This document shows, in pieces, positions 24,621 to 39,600 of a stretch of 64,000 bases of DNA. This DNA is from Pseudomonadales bacterium (lineage in GTDB: Bacteria > Pseudomonadota > Gammaproteobacteria > Pseudomonadales > Azotimanducaceae), in NCBI GenBank assembly GCA_024234635.1, contig JACKNX010000003.1, positions 62,001 to 126,000 of the forward strand, given 5' to 3'. The notes beneath the pieces were generated by a model, which was not told the DNA's origin, made no database searches, and saw only the letters and a program-made list of their open reading frames with translations. Position 1 is the first letter of the stretch. Each line of letters opens with the position of its first letter. Position numbers and translations under genes: made by a program.

Positions 24621-27600
24621 CTGAATGCTGAAATTGCCAGCGTTGGCCGAATAGTCCAGCGTATCGGTGCCAAGCCCGCCATCGAATGTGTCGATGCGGT
24701 GCCGCCGATCAGCAGATCGTTGTCGTTGCCACCGAATACGGTGTCGTTGCCCACACCTGCGTCGATGGTGTCATTTCCGGCGCTCCCTTCGATCATGTTC
24801 GCGCCATTGGCCCCCGTCAGGGTATCCGCATTGGCGGACCCTTTCAGATTTTCGATGCTGATGAATGTGTCACTGCCACCGTCACCGTCATCGCTGGCGG
24901 ACTGGGTACCCAGGTTTGCGATCACCGGTCCTGCCGCATTCGTATAGTCCGCCGTGTCCGTTGCCGCACCGCCGTCCAGGATATCGTTCCCGCCACGTCC
25001 CGCCAGCGTGTCGTTACCTCCCATACCCGACAGAACGTTGGCAACACTGTCACCCGTGATCAGGTCCACCCCTCCGGTGCCGATGATGTTCTCGATGCCG
25101 TTGACCGTATCACTGGCGTCACCTGTCACGGTCACCGTGGCGTTGGTGGAGCCATTGAGCACAACGCTGATCGCGCTGGCCGCGGAACCCGAGTAGTCCA
25201 GGGTGTCCGTATTCGCTCCGCCGATGAAGATGTCGGCACCATCACCGGCGACGATGTAATCGTTCCCGGAATCGCCTTCCACGGTGTCGTTCCCGGCGCC
25301 GGCACTGATCGTATCATCGCCGTTTCCGCCCTGAATGTGGTTCGCGCCGGTGCTGCCCGTCAGCGTGTCAGCCTGATTGGAACCCACCAGGTTTTCGATG
25401 GAGATCAGCGTATCGCTGCCGCCGTCACCATCCACCGCCGCTGTCTGCGTGGACAGGTCCGCGGTTACGCCAGCAGCGGCACCGGAATAGTCCGCGATAT
25501 CGGTGTCGTTGCCACCATCGAGCGTGTCGTTGCCGCCAAGACCGAACAGACGGTCATTGCCGACGCCGCCAGCGAGGATGTTGGCGCCAACGCTGCCCGT
25601 CAGAGTATCAGCGGAATTCGACCCGATGAGATTTTCAATGCTGATGAAGGTATCACTGCCGCCATCACCATCATTGGTGGCGGATTGCGTAAGCAGGCTG
25701 GCGTTGACGCCGCCTGCGGCCAGCAAATAACTCACCGTATCCGTATCCGCGCCGCCGTCGAGCGTATCGTCGCCGCCGCGCCCAGCCAGCGTATCGTTGC
25801 CACTGGTACCGCTGAGCATGTTCGCGAAAGCGTCACCCGTGAGAATATCCACCCCACCGGTGCCGATGATGTTTTCGATATTGCGGATCGTATCGTTGGC
25901 GTCACCCGTGACGGTCACCGTGGTGTTCGTCGCGCCATTGAGCGTTACATTGATGGCCGTGGCCGAAGAGCCGCTGTAGTCGAGCGTGTCGGTATCGGCG
26001 CCACCATCGAACACATCGGCGCCATCCGAGGCCACGATCGAATCGTTGCCTGCGCCGCCGTCAACGGAGTCATCGCCGGTACCGGCGCTGATGAGGTCGT
26101 CGCCACTACCGCCGCTGATTGTCTCGGCGCCAGTACTGCCACTGAGTGTGTCGGCGTTGCCCGAGCCGATCAGGTTTTCGATGCTGATGAAGGTATCACT
26201 GCCACCATCCCCATCGTTGCTCGCCGACTGCGTGGCAAGACTTGCCGTCACGCCGCTCGCGGCATCGACATAAGTCACCGTGTCGGTAGCGGCACCACCA
26301 TCGAGCGTATCGTTACCGCCACGACCGGCCAGCGTGTCGTTGCCGCCCATGCCGGACAGCACGTTGGCCAGGGAGTCACCCGTCAGCGAGTCCGCACCCG
26401 CCGTGGCGGTGATGTTCTCGATGTTGCGTACGGTGTCGTTGGAATCTCCTGTCACCGTTACCGTGGCATTCGTCGCACCATTCAGCGTGACGGCGATAGC
26501 CGTCGCGGCGGAGCCCGTGTAATCGAGGGTGTCCACGTTGGCGCCGCCGTCGAAAACATCTGCTCCGTCACCTGCAACAATGGAATCGTTCCCTGCACCA
26601 CCGTCCACTGAGTCGTTGCCCGCCGCAGCGATGAGCAGGTCATCCCCACCGTTGCCGACCAGCGTGTTGACGCCGCTGCTACCCGTCAGTGTGTCGGCAA
26701 CATTGGAGCCGCGCACATTCTCGATGCTGATCAGCACATCGGATGCGCCGTCGCCATCGTTGCTCGTCGCCTGGGCCTGCAGGTCCACCACCACGGTGCC
26801 GCCCGCATTGCCGTAGTCGACGGTATCCGTATCGCCACCACCGTCGAGCGTGTCGATACCGCCGCCGCCGGCGAGGAGGTCATTGCCGGAGCCCCCGGTG
26901 AGGACGTTGACCGCGCCGTCGCCAGAGAGCGTATCGGCAAAGGCAGAACCCGCCAGATTTTCGATGCTGACGAAGACGTCGCTACTGCCGTCGCCATCGT
27001 TGCTCGCCGTTTGCGTGGCGATGTTTGCCGTGACGCCCCCGGCGGCAGCGGAGTAATCGGCCGTGTCGGTATTGGCACCACCGTCCAGGGTATCGTTGCC
27101 CGCACGACCCGCCAGCATATCGTTGCCCGCCATGCCGTACAGGATGTTCACCGCACTGTCGCCCGTCACCGTATCGGCACCGGCGGTGGCGATGATGTTC
27201 TCGACGTTGCGCACGGTGTCATTGCCGTCGCCGCCAACCAGTACCGTGGCGTCGGTGGAGCCGGTCAGTGTCACGGTGATCGCGGTGGCCGCAGAGCCTG
27301 TGTAATCGAGCGTGTCGGTATCCGCACCGCCATCGAACAGGTCTGCGCCATTGCCTGCGACCAGGGAGTCATTGCCGGCACTGCCGACGACTGTGTCATT
27401 ACCGTCTCCGGCAGCTAGCAGGTCATTACCACCATTGCCCGTGAGGATGTTGCTTCCCGTGTCACCCGTAAGCGTATCGGCGTTCGCGGAGCCAGTGAGG
27501 TTTTCGATGCCGATGAAGGTGTCACTGGCACCATCACCGTCACTCGTGGCCGACAGCGCGAGCAGACTGGCGACGACACTACCCGCGGCGCTGGCATAGG

Positions 27601-30600
27601 TTGCCGTGTCACTGGTTCCGGCACCGCCGTCAAGCACGTCCACGCCGCCGCCCCCGGCCAGCACATCGTTGCCGCCATTCCCTGCCAGGGTGTTCCCGGT
27701 GCCGTCACCGGTCAACGTATCTGCCAACGCCGATCCGAACAGGTTCTGGATGTTGACCAGCGTATCGGTGGCGCCATCGCCATCATTGGAGGCCGCACCC
27801 GCCAGCAGGCTCGCCGTCACCGGTCCAGCCGCCGTGCTGTAGTCGGCGGTGTTGATGCCGCCTTCACCATTCAGAAGGTCGATGCCACCACGGCCGGTCA
27901 GCGTATCGTTGCCGGCCCCGCCAAGCAGGACGTTGGCTCCAGCGCTGCCGGTGATCGTATCGGCAAAAGCACTGCCGACAACGTTTTCGATGGCAATCAG
28001 CGTATCGGTGCTGCCGGTGCCATCGGCCACCGCCAGTCCGGAACTCAGGTTGACGATGACAAGCGCACCAACCGTTCCATAGTTGACCGTATCGACATCC
28101 GCGCCACCGTCCAGTGTATCGGCTCCAGCACCACCGAACAGGGTGTCGTCTCCGGAGAATCCGCTGAGCACGTTTACCTGCGTATCGCCGTAGATGACGT
28201 CCGTACCCGTGGTACCGATAATGTTTTCCACATTGGCCACGGTGTCGTTGACATCGCCCGTCACCGTAACGGTGGCATTGGTCGCGCCGTTCAGGGTGAC
28301 CTGGATCGCCGTCAGTCCGGAAGCCGAATAGTCCAGCGTATCGACCTCGCTGCCACCCTGGATGACATCCGCGCCCGCATCGCCATAGATGAGGTCGGCA
28401 CCGGTGCCGCCATCAAGCGTATCGTTACCGGCGCCGCCGTCGAGGGTGTCGTTGCCGCCACCACCGGCAAGCGTATCGGCACTGCCGAGACCCCGCAAAA
28501 AGTTGGCAAGGGCGTCGCCCGTGATGACGTCCGCGCCGCCCGTACCGGTAACGTTTTCGATATTCCGGACCGTGTCGTTATCACCACCGGTTACCGTCAC
28601 GGTGGCATCGGTAGCGCCGTTGAGCGTCACCGCGATCGCACTGCCACTGCTCGCGGAGTAATCCACGGTATCGGTATTGATGCCGCCGTCCATCACGTCA
28701 TTGCCGTCACTGGCAACGAACAGATCGTTGCCAGCGCTGCCCGACAGTGTGTCGTTGCCGGCGCCGCCGTTCAGCGTATCGGCGCCGGAACTGCCATCCA
28801 GCACGTTGTTTGCGCCATCACCGGTGATGATGTCATCACCCGCGGAGCCAATCAGCGATTCAAAGTTGACGATGGTGTTGTTCTGACCGCCGGTAACCGT
28901 CACCGTACTGGTAACGCCGCCGTTCAGCGTGACGCTGATACCGGTAACACCACCAAGTGCGGAGTAATCGATGATGTCATTGCCTGCGCCGCCATCCAGC
29001 GAATCAGCCCCCGCAGTACCGATGACCGTATCGTCGCCATCACCCGCATCGATAGTGTCCGCCCCGGAGGAACCCGTGATCAGGTCCACCTGATTGGTGA
29101 ATATGTACTGCTCAAAGCCGCTGAAGGTGTCGAAGAACGATCCCGATGCGGTGGCCGTTCCCGTGGCGATGTTCACCACCAGGCCCACGCCGATTGTGTC
29201 GTACCGCAACAGGTCGGTATTGGCTCCACCCTGAAGGTTGTCGCTACCCAGGCTGCCGTAGATGGTGTCGTTGCCGGCGTCACCGCGCAGTAAGTTGTTG
29301 GCGCTGTCACCCGCCAGCACATCGTTACCCGCGGTGCCAATGAGGTTCTCGACATTGACCACAACCTGGTTGGTACCACCGCCCACGGTAACCGTGGCGC
29401 TGGTGCTCGTGTTGAGCGTCACGCTGATGGACGTCGCGCCGAGCGCGGAAAAGTCCACCGTGTCGCTGCCTGCGCCGCCATCCACCGTGTCCGCGCCGGC
29501 ACTGGCGATGAAGGTATCGTCCCCTTCGTGGCCACCGAGTATGTTGGTCCCGGTGTTGCCCGTGATCGTATCGTTGCCACGGCTACCGGTGAAGTTCTCG
29601 AAATTGCGGATGGTGTTGGTAATCGACCCGTTGATGGTGACGGTACTGTTACCTGTATTGGCAAGCGTCAGTGAAAGACTGGTGATACCGCTGTCCACCG
29701 CGGCGTACGAGAGCGTATCCGTATCGTTGCCTCCGTCGAATACCTGTCCGGAGCTGACCGCCGCGCCTTCGTCGACGGATACGGAGTCATTGCCATCACC
29801 TGCGACGATCGAGTTGTTCGCCGCCTGAACGAGAATACTGTCGTTGCCTGTCCCTCCCAGCACCGTGGCCCCGGCACCACGGGTATAGATGGAGTCGTTA
29901 CCACCACCGCCATCGATGTACGCCTGGTTGGCGTCGCCGCGGATGCTGTCCCCCTGGGCACTGCCGATGAAGCGTTCGGTACCCTGTACCAGGTCGCTGC
30001 CACCACCGCCATCGCTGACGATGAAGCTGCCGAAGAAGAGCGTTGTCATTTCCACGGATACCGCACCCGCGGCAGTGGAATAGTCCAGCGTATCCACACC
30101 GCTGCCGCCGATGATCGTATTGCTGCCCGTCGTGGCGACGAAAGTGTCATCACCGCCTTCGCCGGAGAAATCGGTACCCGTGCTGTCCGAAACGAACCGG
30201 TCCGCACCCGCCGTTCCATAGATATACTCAACACCGGTTGCGATATCCGTTTCGATGAGCGCGCCCACGCCGTTGAATACGCCAGCGGTATAGCCGCCGC
30301 TGCCGTTCATCGTCACTTCGATATGGCCGAGTCCGGACTGACTGCGGTAGTCGATATAGTCGTAGCCGCCGTCGCCGGTATACGTGTCGTTGCCGGTATT
30401 GGCGATGATGACGTCGTCGCCGCTGCCACCGATCACCGTATCATTGCCGGCGCCGCCATCCAGCCGGTCATTCTGGTCACGACCGTCGATGATGTTGTCC
30501 TGAGCGTCACCCGTCAGGGTATCGGCGACCAGACCACCGATCAGATTCGTGAAGCTGATCGCCGTGTCGGTTTCCGAACCACCCACCGTGACGGTAAACG

Positions 30601-33600
30601 TGGTGCCGGCGCTCATGTTTGCCACCACCGAGGAACCACGACCTGCGTAGGACAGAGTGTCGGCGCCGTTTCCCCCATCCAGGGTATCGTTACCGCCCCA
30701 GCCGTCGATGGTGTCATCGCCATCACCGCCAGTCAGAACGTTGACAAGGTTGTCCCCTGTCAGGCGGTCATTCCCGTCCGTGCCGATTACCCTCTCGATG
30801 CCGGAAATGGTGTCATTCACGTCACCGTTGACGGTCACCGTTACCGCGGTTCCGCCGTTGAGGGACACGGCAATCCAGTTCACGCCAGCCTGCGCGGAGT
30901 AGTCCACCGTATCGGTGCCGCTCCAGCCGGTCATGATGTCGGCGCCACCACTGCCATAGAACGTATCGTTGCCCTCCCAACCGTTCAGGGAGTTGTCGTT
31001 TGCATCGCCCGTGAGGATGTCGTTGTACCTTGAGCCCCACACATCCTCGATGCCGATCAGCGTATCGACGCCACCATCGCCATCATCCGATGCCGTACCC
31101 GCGGACAGGTCGACAATGACCCGTGCCGCGGCTTCGTAATAGCGCACGCGGTCGATGTCAGCGCCACCGTCGAGCGTATCGTTTCCAGCGCGACCTGCCA
31201 GCTCGTCGTTGCCGCCCAGCCCCTGCAGGATATTGACTTCGGTATCCCCCCAGATACTGTCGTTACCTGCCGTACCGATGACGTTTTCGACGTTCGCGGC
31301 CAGGTCATCGTCCTCGCCATCGATGGTGATCGCCGCGGTGAAGGAGCCGCTGAGCGTCACCGAAATGAAATTGATTCCCGCCTGGGCGGAGAAGTCCATG
31401 GTGTCGACACCGGAACCGCCCTGGTAGAAATCCTGCCCGGCGCTGCCGAGGAACAGGTCGTTGTCCTCACCACCATCCAGGTAATCGGTTCCAGCGCCGC
31501 CGTTGAGGGTATCGTTACCGGCAAGCGCATAGAATTCGTTGGCTGCATTGTCGCCAAAAATGATGTCCGCACCGGCGGTGCCGCGGACGTTTTCAACGTT
31601 ACGAATGACGTCGTTCACGTCGCCCGTTACCGTGACGGTTGCGTTCGTGGCATCGTTCAGCGTGACCTTGATGCCGGTGATCCCGGTCTGCTGCGAATAA
31701 TCCACCATGTCATTGACGTCGGCGCCACCGTCAAAAGTATCGGCGCCCGCATCCGCGATAAGCCAGTCGTCACCAGCGCCGCCCTCCAGCAGGTCGTCGC
31801 CGGTGCCACCCGTCAGTGTGTCAGTGTCATCGCCGCCCTGAAGCGTGTCGGCCCCACCGCCACCAACAATCGTGTCCACGCCGCGGTCGCCAAACAGGAC
31901 GTTGTTCTGCGAATCGCCGGTAATCTGGTCGTTGTTGATGGAGCCGGTGAAGTTGGCGAAGTTGGTCGCCAGCTGCGTATAGGCACCCACCGTGACGGAG
32001 AAGTAGCCGCCAGACACCACACCCATGTCCACCACGACCGGCGTATTCAGGTCGTTGTAGCTCAGCGTATTGATCCCGTTACCGCCATCCAGGGTGTCGT
32101 TGCCGAGCTCCGGGCGGATGAGGTCGTTGCCATCCATGCCGAACAGCAGGTTGTCGTTCAGGTCGCCATCCAGCGTGTCGTTACCCGCGGTACCGATGAC
32201 GTTCTCCACCTCGCGGATGGTGTCGTTGGCCCCACCCGTAACCGTCACCGTACGCGTGTTGGCGCCATCGAGATCGACAAACACGGACGTGATGCCGACT
32301 TCCTGGGAGTAGTCCGCCGTGTCGATGCCATCGCCGCCAATGATGAGGTCTATGCCTGCGCCACCGACCAATGTGTCGTCACCTTCGAAACCGTTCAGGG
32401 TATTGGCCAGCAGATCGCCGATGATCAGGTCATTGCCCGTACTGCCAATGACATTTTCGATCTCTCGAATCGTGTCATTGGCATCGCCGTCCACGGTCAC
32501 CACCGCGTCGCTGGCACCATTGAGGGTAACGGAAATAAAGTTGATGCCGATCTGGTCCGAATAGTCGACCGTATCGGTATCGGCGCCGCCAATCAGCGTA
32601 TCCGAACCACCGTGCCCGCTGAGGGTGTCGTTTCCGGCGCCACCCGTGAGGATGTTGGTGAGATTGTCACCGGCCAACACGTCGTTGCCACTGCTGCCGA
32701 TGATGTTTTCGACGTTGGCTACCAGGTCGTTGTCCGCCCCCGACAGGGTGACGGACGCAAATGTCGCGCCGGACAGCGTCACAGCTACCGAGGTAACTCC
32801 CGCCTGGCTGGAGTAGTCCAGCGTGTCGATATCCGCACCACCATCGAACGTGTCGGAGTCGGCGCTGCCCAGCATCAGGTCGGCACCGATGCCACCCTGC
32901 AGGGAGTCCATGCCAGCGCCCCCCCACAACGTGTCATTGCCCGCGCTGCCGTTCAGGACGTTGGCCTGGGCATCACCATTGATGATGTCGTTGCCCGCTG
33001 AGCCGATGACGTTCTCGATGTTGCGGACGGTGTCGTTGTCACCGCCGTTGACGGTGACAGTGGCATCCAAGGACCCGTTCAGTGTGACAACGATGAAGTT
33101 GATGCCGAGCGCCGAATAGTCGATGAAGTCGATGCCGGCATTGCCGTCGAAGGTGTCCTGGCCGGAGCTGGCGTTGAAAGTGTCGTTGCCGGCCAGGCCA
33201 AACACCAGGTCCGCACCGGTGGAACCGATAACCGTGTCATCCTGATTGGAGAGGTAATACGACTCGAACAGCGAAAACGTATCTGTCGTACCGTCACCGG
33301 CAAACAGCGCCGTCGAATTGGCCAGGTCGAGGGTAACACCCGCGCCTGACAGATCGTCGAACCGCAACTGGTCGCTGTCCGCGCCACCGATCAGGACGTC
33401 GCTGCCGTTGCCACCGTAGATCGTGTCATTGCCAGCCGCACCATCCAGCGTGTTCACCAGGCTGTCGCCGCGGATGGTGTCCGCGCCCGTCGTACCAACG
33501 ACGTTCTCGATGTTGCGCACCACACTGTCATCCATCCCGGTGACATCGATCAGGGCATCCGTACCGCCGTTGAGCTGCACACTGATTGCCGACGCAGCGG

Positions 33601-36600
33601 CCACACCCGCAAAACTCATGGTGTCGTTGCCAAGACCACCGTCGATCGTATCCAGACCCGCACTGGCAAAAAAGGTGTCGTTGCCCGCATCGCCAAGCAG
33701 CAGGTTCTTCGCGCCATCGCCCGTGATCTGGTCATCCGTGGCGGAGCCCCGTACGTTCTCGATGCCCGTCAACGTATCGGCAGAGCCATCGCCATCGTTG
33801 GACGCTGAACCGAGCGCCAGGTTGACGACGATACCGCCGACCGCCGTCGAATAGTCCGCCAGATCGACGTCCGCGCCACCGATCAGGGTATCGGCTCCGC
33901 CGCGACCGCTCAGCGTGTCCTGGCCAATGCCTCCGTCCAGCACGTTGGCAAACGCATCACCAGTGAGAATGTCGTTAGCATTTGAGCCGGTGACATTTTC
34001 GATGTTTAGCAGCGTGTCCGCGCCACCATCGCCGTCGTTGGCGGCCTGACCCAGGGACAGATTGACGATGACGGCATTCGCCGCTTCGGAGTAGTCTGCG
34101 GTATCGATGTCGGCACCACCGTCCAGCGTGTCGACGCCTCCACGGCCGCGCAGAACGTCATCCTCCTGCCCACCGATGATCAGGTTGGCGCCGCTGGATC
34201 CATAAAGCGTGTCCGCCTGGTTCGAACCCGTGAGGTTTTCGATGCCGTTGAGCACGTCACTTGCGCCATCACCATCATTGCTGACCTGGTTCAATGCCAG
34301 GTCAGCGACCACCGAGCCCGCGGCAAGCGCATACGACGCGGTATCCACGCCGCCGCCGCCAATGAGCGTGTCGACGCCGCCCCGGCCCTGCAGCTCGTCA
34401 TTGCCACTGTTACCGTCGAGCACGTTCGTGTTCTCATCACCAATCAGCGTGTCGGCATTGAGCGAACCGCGTACGTTTTCAATCGACAGCAGGGTGTCCG
34501 TAGCACCATCGCCATCCACGGCTGCCAGATTGACGGACAGATTGACGCTAACGGCGCCACCCGCGGTTTCGTAGTTGGCGGTGTCAATATCCGCCCCACC
34601 GTCCAGAACATCCGCGCCGGCACCACCAGACAACGTATCATTACCTGCAAAACCACTAAGTGAGTTGTTGTCGTTGTTCCCGCGCAGGATGTCAGCGGAT
34701 GCTGAACCGAAGACGTGTTCGATGCTTGATAGCGTATCGCTGCCGCCTTCGCCGTCATCGGTCGCCACGCCGGTCAGCAGGTTGACGTTGACGCCCGCAC
34801 CGGCAAGCCGGTAGTCCGCCGTGTCCTGGTCTACACCGCCGACCAGTGAGTCATTGCCGCCACGCCCTGCCAGCGTGTCATTGCCGATACCACCATCGAG
34901 CCGGTTGGCGCCCGCGTTGCCCTGCAGAAGGTCAGCGAAGTCGGAGCCGGTGACATCCTCGATGTTGAGCAGCGTATCGACGCTGCCGCTGCCATCGTTG
35001 GCTGCCTGACCGGTTGCCAGATCGACGCTGACCGCGCCAGCGGCCGTACTGTAGTCCGCAACGTCGGTATCCGCCCCGCCGTCCAGTGTATCCGCGCCAC
35101 CACCACCGAGCAGCCGGTCGTTGCCGGCGTCACCGTACAGTACGTTGGGACCATTGTTACCTTCGATGCGGTCCGCAAACAGACTACCGTTGACGTTTTC
35201 GATGGAGTTGAACGTATCGGAGCCGCCATCGCCATCGTTTGAGGCAACGTTCAGGCCGAGATTGACGTTGATGCCGGAAGCCGCTTCGAAATAGTCGGCC
35301 GTATCGACACCTGCACCGCCGTCGAGGCTGTCCGAGCCGCCACGACCGCGCAGTACGTCGTTGTCGCCAAGACCGTACAGGGCATTGTCGTCCCCATCGC
35401 CATAGAGCGTATCGCTGAAGGCGGTGCCCCGGACATTATGGATGTTGATCAGCGTATCCGTACCACCATCGCCGTCATCAATCGCCTGACCAAGCGCCTG
35501 GTCTACCACAACCGGCCCTGCCGCGGTTGCGTAGTCCGCGGTGTTGACACCGGCATTGCCATCCAGCGTGTCGTCGCCACCACGTCCGTAGAGGGTATCG
35601 TCCCCTCCATTGCCATTGATGAGGTTGTCGTTGGCATCCCCGGTCAGGGTATCGGCGAGGTTGGAACCGCGCAGGTTCTCGATATTCAGGAAGGAATCAG
35701 TGCCACCATCGCCATCCTGCACGGAAACGCCGAGCCCGAGATCCGCCACCACGGCACCCAGCGCCAGCGAATAGTCCGCGGTATCGATACCGTCGCCACC
35801 GTCCAGGATGTCCGCACCTGCACGACCGCGCAGGAAGTCGTCACCGATGTAACCGTCCAGCACGTTATCGTTGAGATCGCCGGTGAGCGTATCGTTCCCC
35901 GTGGTTCCCACGAGGTTTTCCACGTTGCGTATGACATCGTTCGTGCCACCGTTGACCACCACAGTGGCATTGAGCGATCCGTTGAGCGTGGCATTGATGA
36001 AGTTGACGCCCGTCAGGCCCGAGTAGTCTGCGGTATCAACATTGGCGCCGCCATCCAGCGTGTCCGCACCGGCGCTCGCCAGAATTCTGTCGTTGCCGCT
36101 CCCGCCTTCGATCAGGTTGGCCCCCGTGTCGCCGTGCAGCGTATCCGCAAAATTGGAGCCACGCAGGTTCTCGAGTTCAAGCAGTACGTCGGCCCCACCA
36201 TCACCATCGACAGCGGCCAGTTGCGCGCCGAGATCCGCGGTAACCGCGCTGCCAGCGCCACTGTAATCCGCCGTATCGATGCCGGTGCCGCCAATCAGGG
36301 TGTCCGCGCCACCGCGTCCGGACAGGAAGTCCGCACCACCTTCACCGCGCAGGATGTTGGTCAGTGCATCGCCAATCAGCGTATCGCCACCACCACTGCC
36401 CGTGACGTTTTCGATGTTGCGTATCGTGTCGTTGGTCCCGCCAACCACCTGCACGGTGGCGTTGGTGGAGCCGTTCAGCGTGACGGCGATGGAGAGCACA
36501 CCCGCCAGCTGTGAATAGTCGACGGTGTCGACACTGCCGCCGCCGTCCATCGTGTCGGCACCACCACTGGCGCCAAAGCGATCCGCACCACCGAGTCCCT

Positions 36601-39600
36601 GCAGGACGTTGTCTTCCGCGTCACCCGTCATGTCATCGGCAAACGCCGTACCAATGACGTCTTCGACATTGCGGACGATATCGTTGCTGCCACCGGACAC
36701 CGTCACGGTGGCATCCGCTGCGCCCGCCAGCGTAAAGCTCACACCGGTGATCCCGGCAAGCCCGGAGTAGTCCAGGGTATCGACATCGATACCACCGTCG
36801 AACACATCCGACCCAGTACTGGCAAGAAGCAGGTCGCTGCCTGCTTCGCCCAACAGCGTATCGTTGCCGCCACCACCGTTGAGCGTATCGTTGTCACCCC
36901 GTCCGCTGAGTACATTGGCCAGCGCGTTACCCGTCACGATGTCGCGACCGGCCGTACCGATGACGTTTTCGATATTGCGAAGCACGTCGTTGTCACCGCC
37001 GGTTACGGTGACGATGGAATCACCCGTATCAGCCAGCGTAACCGCAATGGAGGATGCAGCTGAGGGAACCTCATAGTCCGCCGTATCGCTGCCCACACCG
37101 CCATCCAGCGTGTCCACGCCGCGACTGGCGACGAGGCGATCATCACCGTCCCGACCCTCAAGTACGTTGGTGTTGCCGTCGCCCTGAATACGGTCATTGC
37201 CGCTACTGCCGACGATGTTTTCGATATTGCGGATGATGTCGTTGTCGCCACCGGTGACCGTAACCGTGGCATTGATCGAGCCGTTGAGCGTGACATCGAT
37301 GGCCGTGATGCCGGCCAGGCCCGAGTAGTCCAGCGTGTCGATATCCGCCCCACCATCCAGCGTATCCAAGCCCGCGGAAGCATTGAGCAGATCGTTGCCC
37401 GACAGCATGAAAACGACATCGGCTCCAGCCGAGCCGATCAGCGTGTCTGCGACATTGGATGCCTGGTAGCTCTCGAAACCACTGAAGCTGTCCACGGATC
37501 CGTCCGCAAGGCTGGTCGCCGTCGCAGCGGAAAGGTTCAGGATGACCCCACCGCCGAGGTCATCGAAGATTGCCTGGTCGGTACCACCACCGCCCAGCAA
37601 CAGGTCGGAGCCCGCGCCGCCACGAATGACGTCGTTACCCAGGCCGCCGTCGATGGTGTTGACGGTTGCGTTACCACGCAGGTTGTCCGCGTTCCCGGAA
37701 CCCAGCAGGTTTTCGATATTCAGCAGCGTATCGGAACCGCCGTCGCCATCGATGACCGCCAGGGAAGCGCTGAGGTCCGCGGTGACCCCGCCCGTCGCCC
37801 CGGAGTAGTCCGCGGTATCCAGACCACTGCCGCCCTGCAGCGTGTCCAGACCCTCGCCACCACGCAGCGTATCGTTGGCGGAACCTCCATCGAGCAGGTC
37901 GTCGCCGACACCACCCACCAACAGGTCATCACCGCCAACACCATAAAGCGTATTGTTCTCGTCATCGCCCGTTATCGTGTCCGCACCCGCGGTACCACGC
38001 ACGTTTTCGATGTTCTGCACCAGGTCGTTATCGCCGCCATTGACGGTCACCGTTGCCGGCGTTGCACCACTCAGCGTGACAACAATGCGCGTGGCACCGG
38101 GCAGATTGGCGTAGTCGATCAGGTCGCCACCCACGCCACCATCGAAGGTATCCACGCCCGCACTGGCGTTGAACGTATCTTTGCCGTTCAGCGCGAAGAC
38201 CACATCGGCCGCGGATGAACCGTTGACGATGTCGTTCTGGTTGCTGGTGTAGTACTCCTCGAAACCGGTGAAGCTGTCCGTGCTGCCATCACCGCCGAAC
38301 GATGCCGTACCCGTGGCCAGGTTCAGTTCGACACCCAGCACGGTGAGTTCATCGAATCGCAGCTGGTCGAAGTCGGCACCACCGTCCAGAAGGTCACTGC
38401 CACGCCCGCCGCGAATGACGTCGTTGCCGGCACCGCCGACCAGCGAATTATCCGCGGCATCACCCGTGAGCAGGTCGTTGCCATCGGTACCTACAACCCC
38501 TTCAATACCGCGAATGACGTCGTTGTCGCCACCGTTCACCGTTACCGTGGCATCGTTTTCCCCGTTCAGCGTCACGGTGACAAAATTCACACCAGCAGCC
38601 GAATAGTCGATCACATCCCGCCCGAGGCCACCGTCCAGCGTGTCATTGCCCGCGGAGGCGAAGAAGGTATCTGCACCACCCAGGCCAAAGGCTTCGTCCC
38701 GCGCCGCGGAACCGATGATCTGGTCATCCTGATTGGTGGTGTAATAGAGTTCAAAGCCAACCAGCGTGTCGGTGCTGCCATCCGTGGTGTAGTACGCGGT
38801 GGAGTTGCTCAAATCCAGCACGACACCAGCATCGAGGAGATCGTCGAAGCGAGCCTGGTCGGCGGCTCCGGCGCCACCATCGAGCAGGTCGCTGCCTGTG
38901 CCGCCACGGATGATGTCGTTACCGCCCCGTCCTTCCAGCGTGTTGCTCGCGCTGCTGCCGGTAAGCTGGTCGTTCAGATTCGTGGCGATGACGTTCTCGA
39001 CGCTGACGATCGTATCCACGCCACCATCGCCATCGTTCAGCGCCTCGCCTGCCGCCAGATCCACCTGGATACTGTTGGATGCCGAGGAATAGTTGAGTGT
39101 ATCGCTGCCGCTGCCGCCATCGATCAGGTCGTCACCCAGGTTGTGGATGAACATATCGTTGCCGGCATCGCCATACAGCGAGTCATCACCATCCGCACCG
39201 TCGATGACATCGTTGCCGATGTAACCTCTCAGTACGTTACCGAGCGCATCGCCTGTTATCTGATCATTACCGGCCGATCCGGTGACGTTCTCGATGCGTT
39301 CGATGCGGGTATCGTCGCCGCCGTCCACCGAGACGTAGACGGGATTGGCGCCATCCAGCGTTACGGTGATGAAGTTGGCCGTCGCGTATAGCGAATAGTC
39401 GATGGTGTCCGATCCGGAGTTGCCATCGAACGTGTCGACACCTTCGCCGCCAAAGAACGTGTCATTGCCGGCATTGCCATCCACGGTATCGGACGCGGCG
39501 GAGCTGATGATTTCGTCAGCCTGCAGCGAACCCAGGTAGATTTCGAAACCGGCAAAGGAGTCGACGCTACTGTCGCCGCGATAGAGCGCGGAACTGGTCG

